Below are positions 34,761 to 42,425 of a stretch of DNA of 64,000 nucleotides, piece after piece. The stretch is from positions 1 through 64,000 of the forward strand of contig JAEYXS010000079.1 in the NCBI GenBank assembly GCA_023431185.1. The letters run 5' to 3'. Below the pieces are notes generated by a model that was not told the DNA's origin, did not search any database, and was given only the letters and a program-made list of their open reading frames with translations. This DNA is from Verrucomicrobiota bacterium (GTDB lineage Bacteria > Verrucomicrobiota > Verrucomicrobiia > Limisphaerales > JAEYXS01). A program made the position numbers and the translations under genes. Numbering within the stretch: the first letter of the stretch is position 1; each line of letters begins with the position of its first letter.

Positions 34761-36200
34761 ATGAAGCGATTCCTCGCCTGCCTGCTGCTCGGCCTGAGCC
34801 TCACGGTGGCCCACGCCGCCGAACCGGAGAAATCCGTCGTCCAGGTCATGACTTTCAGCCAATCCCCCGACTGGATTGCCCCTTGGCGTCAGAGCCAGGT
34901 GGGGCGTGGCACCGGCACCGGTTTCGTGGTGAAAGGCAAGAAGATCATGACGAACGCCCACGTCATCGGCTGGGGCAAGCAGATCCTGGTCAAACGCTAC
35001 CAGGACCCCCGCCCTTACCGCGCCAAGGTCGCCTTCGTCGCCCATGAGTGCGACCTCGCCCTGTTGGAAGTGGAGGACCCTGATTTCTTTAGCGGCATGG
35101 AAGCCCTCCAGATCGGCGATCTGCCCGAGGTGCGCTCCACCGTGACCACCATGGGCTATCCGGCCGGCGGCGAGCAGATCTCCTTCACCCGCGGTGTCGT
35201 CTCGCGCATCGAGATGCAAGGCTACGTCCACATGGGCAACCGCGCCTTCCTCACCGTGCAGACCGATGCCGCAATCAACCCCGGCAATAGCGGCGGCCCC
35301 GTGATCCAAGATGACAAAGTCGTCGGCGTCGCCTTCCAAGGCACGCCCGGCCTGGAGAACACCGGCTTCTTCATCCCGCCCCCGATCATCAACCACTTCC
35401 TGAAAGACATCGAAGATGGCAAATACGACGGCTTCCCCCGCGCCGGCATCTCCATCATGCCCATGCAGAACCCCGCCTTCCGCAAATCACTCGGCCTGCC
35501 GGATAACGACGTCGGCGCCCGCGTCGATGACATCCTCCCCATCAAATCCACCACCGCTGTTTTGAAATCCGACGACGTCCTGCTGGAAGTCGGCGGTTAC
35601 CGCGTGGGCAGTGACGCCACCATTCTCTACAAAGGTAACCGCGTCTCACTCTCCGTGGCCTTCCAAGAACCACAGCATGGTGAATCCATCCCCGTGAAAG
35701 TCTGGCGCGCTGGCAAGGAACTGAACGTGAAGCTGCCCCTCTTCGTGGATAACGAAGACCTGCCCACCGGCAACCAGTACGACATCCAGCCCCGCTACTA
35801 CGTCTATGGTGGCATGGTGTTCACCCCCTTGAGCATGGATTACCTGCGCCGCCTCCCCCGGGCCGGGAGTACCGCCGCCATGCTATACGAACTCAGCTAC
35901 CGCCGCCGCGAGAAACCCGAGACCGTGCGCGAGGAACCGATTGTGCTCAGTACCGTCATGGCCCATCCCGTGAACGCGAATCTCCAAGTGCGCGGTGCCG
36001 TGCTGGTGGACCGGATCAACGGCATCAAGATCAATAAGTTGGAGGATGTCATCCGCGCTTTTGCCGAGGCCAAGACCGACCAGCACATCATGGAGTTCCT
36101 GCCCAAGGGTGGCTTTGAATGCATCGAACGCAAAGACGCCGATGCCGCCAATGCCGAGATCATGAAGACTTACAACATCCCCAGCGACCGCCGCCTGTAA
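34761..36200 (+). CDS. HtrA/DegP-like trypsin-family serine protease with PDZ-like domains
   Basis: 479 residues from ATG 34761, which gives a good signal peptide (MKRFLACLLLGLSLTVAHA); the longer frame from 34626 does not. The catalytic triad is visible as TNAH67, CD98LALLEV and NPGNS177GGPV. After the protease domain come two PDZ-like regions, one at about 240-340 (DDVLLEVGGYRV) and one near the C-terminus (DRINGIKINKLEDVIRAF). The protein should act on envelope proteins. Fourteen bases downstream begins a paralogue lacking the triad, so the two are one operon. Confidence 0.9.
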   Translation: MKRFLACLLLGLSLTVAHAAEPEKSVVQVMTFSQSPDWIAPWRQSQVGRGTGTGFVVKGKKIMTNAHVIGWGKQILVKRYQDPRPYRAKVAFVAHECDLALLEVEDPDFFSGMEALQIGDLPEVRSTVTTMGYPAGGEQISFTRGVVSRIEMQGYVHMGNRAFLTVQTDAAINPGNSGGPVIQDDKVVGVAFQGTPGLENTGFFIPPPIINHFLKDIEDGKYDGFPRAGISIMPMQNPAFRKSLGLPDNDVGARVDDILPIKSTTAVLKSDDVLLEVGGYRVGSDATILYKGNRVSLSVAFQEPQHGESIPVKVWRAGKELNVKLPLFVDNEDLPTGNQYDIQPRYYVYGGMVFTPLSMDYLRRLPRAGSTAAMLYELSYRRREKPETVREEPIVLSTVMAHPVNANLQVRGAVLVDRINGIKINKLEDVIRAFAEAKTDQHIMEFLPKGGFECIERKDADAANAEIMKTYNIPSDRRL

Positions 36201-36213
36201 GAATCGCACGCCT

Positions 36214-37683
36214 ATGAAAAACCTTTTGCTCCTCTGCCTGACCTTCGTCTGCGTGCTCACCGGCCACAGCCAGGTCGCCCACAATCCTTGGGAAGACTCC
36301 ATCGTGACCGTGGAGATCACCCGGCAGCGTTATGACTTGGGCCAGCCTTGGACCCGCCAGACCGCCACGGATGTGAAAAACGCCGTCGTCATCGAGGGCA
36401 AACAGATTCTGACCACCGCCGAGTTCTTCAACGACGTGACCCTCATCCGCGTGCAGCGCAATGGGCGCGGCCGCTGGTGGACCGCCCAGCTCAAATGGGC
36501 CGATTACCACGCCAACGTAGCCCTGCTCACCGTGGAAGAGGACAAGTTCTGGCCTGGTCTGAAACCCGCCAAATTCGCCAACGACCTGAAAAACCTGAAC
36601 ATGGTACAGGTCCTCCGCTGGAAAAATGGCAATCTGGAAGGCCGCAAGGCCGAGTTCAACGAATTCACCGTGCGCGAAGGCAAGATCAGTTTCGTCCCCT
36701 CCACCAGCGTCATCTTCAGCTCCGACATCGAAGGCCTCGGCTGGGCCGAAGCCGTCGTGAACAACGGCAAGCTCGTGGGTTTGACCACCTCCTCCGATGG
36801 CCGGAAATTCAACATGATCCCCATCCAATTCTTCAAGCGGGTGCTGGATGCGCAGGCCAAGGGCAAGTTTACCGGCATGGGTTACTTCGCCTTCACCTGG
36901 CAACAGGCCATCAACCCGGACATCCACAAATTCCTCGGCTGGAAGGGCGAGCCCAAAGGCGTGACCATCATCGACATCCCGGCCCATGAGAAGAAATCCG
37001 ACGGTTTGAAGGAGCGCGACCTCATCCTCAAAGTGGACGGCTTCGACATCGACATCCAAGGCGATTACATGGACCCGGACTACGGCCACCTGATGCTCGA
37101 GACGTTGAGCAGCCGCCGCCATTGGGCGGGCGACATCATCAAGCTCGTCGTGTGGCGGGACGGTAAAGAAGTGACCGTGGATTACACCCTGCCCAAAGCC
37201 GATTACGCAACCGACCTGATCCCGAAAGAAGTCTTCGACCGCGAGCCGGAATATCTCATGACCGGCGGCCTCTTGTTCCAACCCTTGGACGGTCCCTTCC
37301 TGAAACGCTGGGGTGCTGACTGGAAGCAACGCGCTCCCTTCCGCCTCGCCTACTATGACAACCAATCTAAGAGTGAAGAGCGTGCCGGCTTGGTCCTGCT
37401 CTCCGCCGTGCTGCCTGACCCGGTGAATATCGGCTATCAGGATTACCGTTTCATCGTCCTCGATAAAGTGAACGGCAAGGCCATCAGTAACCTCACCGAA
37501 CTCGCGGCTGCTTTGGAAACCCCCAAGGACGGCTTTCACGTCCTGGAGTTCATGGAGGGCAGCAACATACAAAAGATGGTGCTGGATGCAGCTCAGGCGA
37601 AACAAGCTGGCGCGCGCATACGCAGTAACTATGGCATCAGGGAAGACCGCTTCTTGTTACCCGTGAAAAGCGCTGGACAGTGA
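36214..37683 (+). CDS. Catalytically inactive HtrA-like paralogue
   Basis: 489 residues with a Sec leader (LLLLCLTFVCVLTGHS). The overall order of the preceding protease is kept, including the two PDZ-like regions (ERDLILKVDGFDIDI and DKVNGKAISNLTELAAAL) and a matching middle segment. The triad is lost: the TNAH site reads TTAE70, CDLALLEV reads ANVALLTV (Asp to Asn101) and GNSGGPV reads LGWAEAV (Ser to Trp177). It cannot be a trypsin-type protease. A substrate adaptor or regulatory subunit for its partner is a reasonable inference. Confidence 0.85.
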   Translation: MKNLLLLCLTFVCVLTGHSQVAHNPWEDSIVTVEITRQRYDLGQPWTRQTATDVKNAVVIEGKQILTTAEFFNDVTLIRVQRNGRGRWWTAQLKWADYHANVALLTVEEDKFWPGLKPAKFANDLKNLNMVQVLRWKNGNLEGRKAEFNEFTVREGKISFVPSTSVIFSSDIEGLGWAEAVVNNGKLVGLTTSSDGRKFNMIPIQFFKRVLDAQAKGKFTGMGYFAFTWQQAINPDIHKFLGWKGEPKGVTIIDIPAHEKKSDGLKERDLILKVDGFDIDIQGDYMDPDYGHLMLETLSSRRHWAGDIIKLVVWRDGKEVTVDYTLPKADYATDLIPKEVFDREPEYLMTGGLLFQPLDGPFLKRWGADWKQRAPFRLAYYDNQSKSEERAGLVLLSAVLPDPVNIGYQDYRFIVLDKVNGKAISNLTELAAALETPKDGFHVLEFMEGSNIQKMVLDAAQAKQAGARIRSNYGIREDRFLLPVKSAGQ

Positions 37684-37804
37684 CCAGCATTGGGACAAAA
37701 TAAGCCCGGTGTTCGGCAATCTTTGTGCAGACGGTTTGCCTTCGGACTTGTTTGATTCGGCTTTCATCGGGGAGGAATGAGATTTGCTCCCGGAAAGCCC
37801 TTAC

Positions 37805-38050
37805 ATGGCACTGGGAACAAAAACATGCAGCCGCTGCGGACGTAAGTTGCGATCGGGTTCTACTCGTTGCGCTTCCTGTAACATCAACCTGTATCGGCGC
37901 ACGCCTAGGATGATTTTAGGTCTCTTTCTGGTACTCCTTTTCGTCCTTTTTTGCGGTGCCATTTATTATCTGGTTGCCCGGCAAAACGGTCGTTTCCTGG
38001 CTTGGGTTTCCGCCCTGCTGGCCTGCCCTGAATCAAACCCGCTTGCGTGA
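37805..38050 (+). CDS. Small zinc-ribbon membrane protein
   Basis: 81 residues from ATG 37805. The N-terminus has a four-Cys zinc ribbon, CSRCGRKL...CASCNI, followed by one transmembrane segment (MILGLFLVLLFVLFCGAIYYLV, about residues 36-57). Such proteins are common membrane-tethered modules of unknown function. It precedes the site-2-type protease gene by 78 bases in the same direction, which makes it a possible partner or substrate. Confidence 0.7.
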   Translation: MALGTKTCSRCGRKLRSGSTRCASCNINLYRRTPRMILGLFLVLLFVLFCGAIYYLVARQNGRFLAWVSALLACPESNPLA

Positions 38051-38128
38051 AACGACCACCGGCTGGCTGGTCAATATTTCCCCCGGCAATCATTGGCATA
38101 TCACTGAAATAGTGTTACCAATCTGCCC

Positions 38129-38770
38129 ATGTTGCAGTTTAACGTGCTGGGGTTTCCGGTTGGGATACAGTGGTTTTTCTGGCTGCTCGCCGTGCTGATG
38201 GGCGGCGGCCTGCACGCTGATACGCGTGATGATTGGATTGATGTCGCCTTGTGGGTCATTGTGCTTTTCGTATCCATCTTGGTGCATGAGCTGGGCCATG
38301 CTCTGGCGGCCCGTAAGTTCGGCTATCATTCCACCATCGTTCTGCACGGCTTCGGCGGTGTCACCATCATACCCCACGCACAATTTACCCGCGGGCAGAG
38401 CATCTGGGTCAGCTTGTCGGGACCACTGGCGGGTTTTCTGCTTGCTGGAGTGACCCTCATCCTTTCCATGCTGGTGGATACGGACTATGCCGCCGTCAGA
38501 ACGATGATCGGCATGTCCTTGTTCATCAACATAGTTTGGACCTTGGTAAACCTGCTTCCGATCCTGCCCATGGACGGCGGCCAAATCTTCCGTGAGTTGT
38601 TGGGGCCGGGCCGGCTGAAGGCCGCCTGCCTCGTAGGGGGCATCCTGGCGGCCATCATTGCCGCCTACGCCATCAAGTGGCAGCAGATTTATCTGGCCTT
38701 CCTGTTCGGTTACTTTGCCTGGATAAATTTCTCGAACGGGACCGCCGAAGGCGGCGTGATCAAGGGATGA
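38129..38770 (+). CDS. Site-2 protease family intramembrane metalloprotease (M50)
   Basis: 213 residues, mostly hydrophobic, with no signal peptide. The zinc motif H53-E-L-G-H57 lies in a membrane helix and NLLPILPMDGGQIF supplies the conserved Asp ligand motif. The length and helix count fit compact M50B-type proteases such as SpoIVFB and rhomboid-like S2P forms. The family cleaves membrane-spanning regulators. The HtrA-like proteases upstream could supply a first cut, but no substrate is known. Confidence 0.9.
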   Translation: MLQFNVLGFPVGIQWFFWLLAVLMGGGLHADTRDDWIDVALWVIVLFVSILVHELGHALAARKFGYHSTIVLHGFGGVTIIPHAQFTRGQSIWVSLSGPLAGFLLAGVTLILSMLVDTDYAAVRTMIGMSLFINIVWTLVNLLPILPMDGGQIFRELLGPGRLKAACLVGGILAAIIAAYAIKWQQIYLAFLFGYFAWINFSNGTAEGGVIKG

Positions 38771-38788
38771 TTGTTCCTCCGCATTCCC

Positions 38789-39826
38789 ATGAGCAAACTG
38801 CCCGACCTCATCACCTCTGAATCCCAGCTGGATGACTTGTTGAGCGAGCCGACCTCCGCCGTCATTGAAACCTTTCAGCAAGTTGCGGACGATATCCTGC
38901 TCCTTGGTGTCGCTGGCAAGATGGGGCTCACTTTGGCACTCATGGCCAAGCGCGCCGCCAACCTTGCCGGCAGACCACGCCGCATCATCGGCGTATCCCG
39001 CTTTTCCTCCTCCGGTGCAGCGCAGTGGTTGCATGAACACGGCATCGAAACCATCTCCGGCGACCTCCTTGATGGCGATTTCCTTTCCTCACTGCCCGCT
39101 GTGCCGAACGTCATCTATCTCACCGGCATGAAGTTCGGCTCCACCGGTCAGGAAGCCCAGACCTGGGCGGTGAACACCTGGCTTCCGACACAAGTGGCCC
39201 AACGCTTCCACTCCAGCCGCATCGTCGCCCTTTCCACCGGCAACGTATACGGCCTAGTCCCTGTGACCAGTGGCGGCTCGGTAGAGACGGATGTTCCTAA
39301 CCCCGTCGGCGAATACGCCATGAGCTGTCTCGGACGCGAACGGATGTTCGAACACTTCAGTCGCATGCATGGTACCAAGACCGCTCTCATCCGCCTGAAC
39401 TACGCCTGCGAACTCCGCTACGGCGTGCTAACTGACATCGCCCGCAAAGTCTGGGCCGGTGAACCGGTAGATATCAGCATGGGCTGGTTCAACACCATCT
39501 GGCAGGCAGATGCCAATGCCGTCACGCTCGCCGCGTTGGCCGCTGTGCAAAGCCCTCCGGCGGCCATCAATATCACGGGCGCAGACAAGCTTCGAATCCG
39601 TGAAGTGGCCAAGGAATTTGGCCGTTTGATGAACAAGCATGTGACTTTGACCGGCACCGAGCAAAGCACGGCACTGTTGAATGATGCTTCATCCACTTTG
39701 AAACGCTATGGCCCTGAACGTGTATCCACCCCCACGCTGATAAAATGGATCAACCACTGGGTGCAGCAAGGCGGCCCCACGCTAAACAAGCCCACGCATT
39801 TTGAATCTCGGGATGGAAAGTTCTAA
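38789..39826 (+). CDS. NAD-dependent epimerase/dehydratase-like protein (extended SDR)
   Basis: 345 residues from ATG 38789; a TTG at 38771 directly after the upstream stop is less likely. The Rossmann motif is G40-V-A-G43-K-M-G46, and IVALSTGNVYG and ALIRLNYACELRYG follow extended SDR order. In the expected active-site YxxxK position the sequence is Y176-A-M-S-C180, so the catalytic Lys is absent. The enzyme could act as a reductase-like or sugar-nucleotide-independent protein. It is 3 bases upstream of a DapA-like gene, indicating translational coupling. Confidence 0.8.
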   Translation: MSKLPDLITSESQLDDLLSEPTSAVIETFQQVADDILLLGVAGKMGLTLALMAKRAANLAGRPRRIIGVSRFSSSGAAQWLHEHGIETISGDLLDGDFLSSLPAVPNVIYLTGMKFGSTGQEAQTWAVNTWLPTQVAQRFHSSRIVALSTGNVYGLVPVTSGGSVETDVPNPVGEYAMSCLGRERMFEHFSRMHGTKTALIRLNYACELRYGVLTDIARKVWAGEPVDISMGWFNTIWQADANAVTLAALAAVQSPPAAINITGADKLRIREVAKEFGRLMNKHVTLTGTEQSTALLNDASSTLKRYGPERVSTPTLIKWINHWVQQGGPTLNKPTHFESRDGKF

Positions 39827-39829
39827 GCC

Positions 39830-40885
39830 ATGAACACAGTCATCCGTTCCAGCCTGCAACGCGGCCTAGTCATCCCCGCCCTTCCCCTAGCGCTGGATGC
39901 CCATCGTCGCTGGGATGAACGCCGCCAAAGGGCCTTGCTGCGCTATTACTTCGCCGCCGGGGCAGGCGGTGTGGCCGTGGGCGTGCACACCACCCAGTTC
40001 GCCATCCGCGATCCCAAGGTAGGTTTGTTCGAACCGCTCTTGCGCCTCGCTGCGGAGGAATTTCAACGGGCTGACGCAGAGCATGCCGAACCTTTGGTGC
40101 GCATCACCGGCCTCTGTGGCCCCACTGCCCAGGCAGTTTCCGAAGCGCATCTCGCCGTGAACGCTGGCTATCACGCTGGGCTGCTCAGCCTGGCCGCCTT
40201 GAAGAATGCCACGGATGATGAACTCATCGCTCATTGCCGCGCTGTGGCGGAGGTGATTCCCGTGATCGGCTTCTATCTACAACCCTCCGTAGGCGGCCGT
40301 GCCCTGCCCTATTCGTTCTGGCGACGCTTTGCGGAGATCGAAAATGTGGTGGCCATAAAGATGGCTCCCTTCAATCGTTATCACACCCTTGATGTCGTCC
40401 GCGCGGTGATGGAATCAGGCCGCGAAGACATCGCGCTCTACACGGGCAACGACGACAATATCGTGATCGATCTGCTCACGCCGTTCCGTTTCCAAATGGA
40501 TGGCGAATGGCGCTCGCGCCGGATTGTTGGCGGTTTGCTAGGGCATTGGGCGGTGTGGACCAAGAGCGCGGTCGAATTGTTGAGCTTGTGCCAGGAACTC
40601 TCACTCAAAAATCGGCCTATCAGCCCCGAGGTGCTCACGCTCGCCCAGCAAGTGACGGACTGTAACGCCGCCTTCTTTGATGCGGCCAACGGTTACGCCG
40701 GATGCATCGCCGGAATCCATGAAGTTTTGCGTCGGCAAGGTCTGCTGGAGGGAATCTGGTGCCTAGATTCAAACGAAACGCTTAGTCCCGACCAGAAGGA
40801 AGAGATCGACCGCGTGTATACCGCTTATCCGGAGCTGAATGATGATGCCTTTGTGAAGGAGAATCTGGCCAGGTGGCTGGAGTGA
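39830..40885 (+). CDS. Dihydrodipicolinate synthase/N-acetylneuraminate lyase (DapA) family protein
   Basis: 351 residues. TIM-barrel DapA marks are GLVIPALPLALDAHRRWD near the N-terminus, GAGGVAVGVHTTQF, IGFYLQPSVGGRALPYSFW, where the Tyr matches the catalytic Tyr, and VVAIKMAPFNRYHT with Lys177 as the expected Schiff-base residue. The protein is longer than true DapA (about 290 residues) and lacks its TGE lid, which reads TGN, so it is more likely a sugar-acid aldolase or dehydratase. It forms a coupled pair with the epimerase-like gene. Confidence 0.85.
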   Translation: MNTVIRSSLQRGLVIPALPLALDAHRRWDERRQRALLRYYFAAGAGGVAVGVHTTQFAIRDPKVGLFEPLLRLAAEEFQRADAEHAEPLVRITGLCGPTAQAVSEAHLAVNAGYHAGLLSLAALKNATDDELIAHCRAVAEVIPVIGFYLQPSVGGRALPYSFWRRFAEIENVVAIKMAPFNRYHTLDVVRAVMESGREDIALYTGNDDNIVIDLLTPFRFQMDGEWRSRRIVGGLLGHWAVWTKSAVELLSLCQELSLKNRPISPEVLTLAQQVTDCNAAFFDAANGYAGCIAGIHEVLRRQGLLEGIWCLDSNETLSPDQKEEIDRVYTAYPELNDDAFVKENLARWLE

Positions 40886-40889
40886 TAGA

Positions 40890-41030
40890 ATTTACGATCT
40901 CCGATTTACGATTTACGAGCACTGACAGATGGAGCACGCCGAATGTAAACCGGCTGTTGCTTGACGATGGCAACAGCAGAAACCCCTGTTTTAATCTGTT
41001 CGTAAATCGTAAATCAAAAAATCGTAAATC
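40890..41030. repeat. GATTTACGA inverted-repeat element
   Basis: GATTTACGATTTACGA at 40903-40918 and its exact complement TCGTAAATCGTAAATC at 41000-41015 flank 81 bases; further ATTTACGAT/ATCGTAAAT copies extend both arms to 40890 and 41030. The word recurs at 6674-6720 and 25983-26008. The element sits between the DapA-like stop and the deoxyhypusine-synthase-like start and could form a stem in RNA. Confidence 0.65.
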
Positions 41031-41077
41031 CATCTTCCCCTGTTGCATTTCAACTTTCGCCCCATAGAATTCGCCGC

Positions 41078-42070
41078 ATGAAGAAAAAGGGTCCGATCAG
41101 TAAGTTCATTAAGCATAATTACCGGCACTTCAACGCCGCTGCGTTGGTGGATGCCGCCGAAGGCTATGAAGCGCACCTGGATGCGGGTGGCAAGATGTTC
41201 GTCACGCTCGCGGGTGCCATGTCCACCGCCGAACTGGGCATCTCGCTCGCCGAGATGATCCGCAAGGACAAGGTGCACGCCATCTGCTGCACCGGAGCGA
41301 ATCTCGAGGAGGACATCTTCAACCTCGTGGCGCATGATTTCTACGAACGCGTGCCGAACTACCGCGATCTCACGCCGAAGGACGAGGTGAAGCTGCTGAA
41401 GAAGCACATGAACCGCGTGACGGACACGTGCATCCCGGAGATGGAAGCCATGCGCCGTATCGAGAACGAAGTGCTCGCGGAATGGGTGGCCGCCGACCAG
41501 AAGGGCGAACGCTATTTCCCGCACGAGTTCATGTACAAGGTGCTCCGCAGCGGCAAACTCAAGAAGTCCTACCAGATCGATCCGAAGAACTCCTGGCTCC
41601 TCGCCGCGTGCGAGAAGAACCTGCCGATGTTCGTCCCCGGCTGGGAAGATGCGACGCTCGGCAACATGTATGCCGGCCACGTCATCAGCGGTGATGTGAA
41701 GCACGTTCACACCGTCCGCACCGGCATCGAGTACATGATGGAACTCGCCGAGTGGTACACGAAGAATTCCAAGAAGATCGGCAAGGGCGGCAGCATCGGC
41801 TTCTTCCAGATCGGTGGCGGTATCGCCGGTGACTTCCCGATCTGTGTCGTCCCGATGCTCCATCAGGACTTGCGCCGCACGGGTGTGCCGCTCTGGGGTT
41901 ACTTCTGCCAGATCAGCGACTCCACCACGAGCTACGGCTCCTACTCCGGCGCCGTGCCGAACGAGAAGATCACGTGGGGCAAGCTCGGTGTCGATACGCC
42001 GAAGTACATCATCGAATCCGATGCCACCATCGTCGCGCCACTGATGTTCTCCTACATCTTGGGTCACTAA
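41078..42070 (+). CDS. Deoxyhypusine synthase family protein (bacterial homologue)
   Basis: 330 residues. NAD-binding deoxyhypusine synthase marks are VTLAGAMSTAELG, AICCTGANLEEDIFN, SIGFFQIGGGIAGDFPI and TTSYGSYSGAVPNEKITWGKL, where Lys302 in the W-G-K motif matches the catalytic Lys. Eukaryotic enzymes modify eIF5A using spermidine; bacteria have no eIF5A, and bacterial members include homospermidine synthase-like enzymes. It is therefore likely a polyamine aminobutyl transferase on an unknown acceptor. A strong terminator follows the gene. Confidence 0.9.
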   Translation: MKKKGPISKFIKHNYRHFNAAALVDAAEGYEAHLDAGGKMFVTLAGAMSTAELGISLAEMIRKDKVHAICCTGANLEEDIFNLVAHDFYERVPNYRDLTPKDEVKLLKKHMNRVTDTCIPEMEAMRRIENEVLAEWVAADQKGERYFPHEFMYKVLRSGKLKKSYQIDPKNSWLLAACEKNLPMFVPGWEDATLGNMYAGHVISGDVKHVHTVRTGIEYMMELAEWYTKNSKKIGKGGSIGFFQIGGGIAGDFPICVVPMLHQDLRRTGVPLWGYFCQISDSTTSYGSYSGAVPNEKITWGKLGVDTPKYIIESDATIVAPLMFSYILGH

Positions 42071-42088
42071 GCTCAACCGGCTTCAAGC

Positions 42089-42127
42089 AACGCCGAAGGC
42101 CGCGAGGTCTTCGGCGTTTTTGTTTTC
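42089..42127 (+). terminator. Rho-independent terminator after the deoxyhypusine synthase-like gene
   Basis: A 10-bp stem AACGCCGAAG/CTTCGGCGTT (42089-42098 with 42109-42118) with a 10-base loop is followed by TTTTGTTTT. It lies 18 bases after the stop codon. Confidence 0.9.
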
Positions 42128-42307
42128 TGAAACACCTTGAGGCGGAGACTCCCAGGAAAGCTGAAGGTGCCCGGCACGCACTTCTTCAAAGACACCGTAA
42201 ACCGCGGTATTTCAAAGCGTTACACCTCGCGGAAAGCGGCGAGAAAAAGCCGAAATCACTAGTTGACGCTCCGGGGGGTGGTCGTTAAATTGTGCGCCCG
42301 TTTGGGT

Positions 42308-42382
42308 TCCAGAGTAGCTCAATGGTAGAGCACGCGGCTGTTAACCGTGTGGTTGTAGGTTCGAGTCCTACCTCTGGAGCCA
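42308..42382 (+). tRNA. tRNA-Asn (anticodon GTT)
   Basis: The cloverleaf is complete: acceptor TCCAGAG (42308-42314) with CTCTGGA (42372-42378), D-arm AGCTC...GAGC, anticodon loop CTGTTAA giving GTT, T-arm with GGTTCGAGTCC, discriminator G at 42379 and an encoded CCA at 42380-42382. The length is 75 bases including CCA. Confidence 0.97.
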
Positions 42383-42425
42383 TTCTTTTTCTTAGTGATT
42401 TTCCCGGTAGAAATGCGCCATCGGC

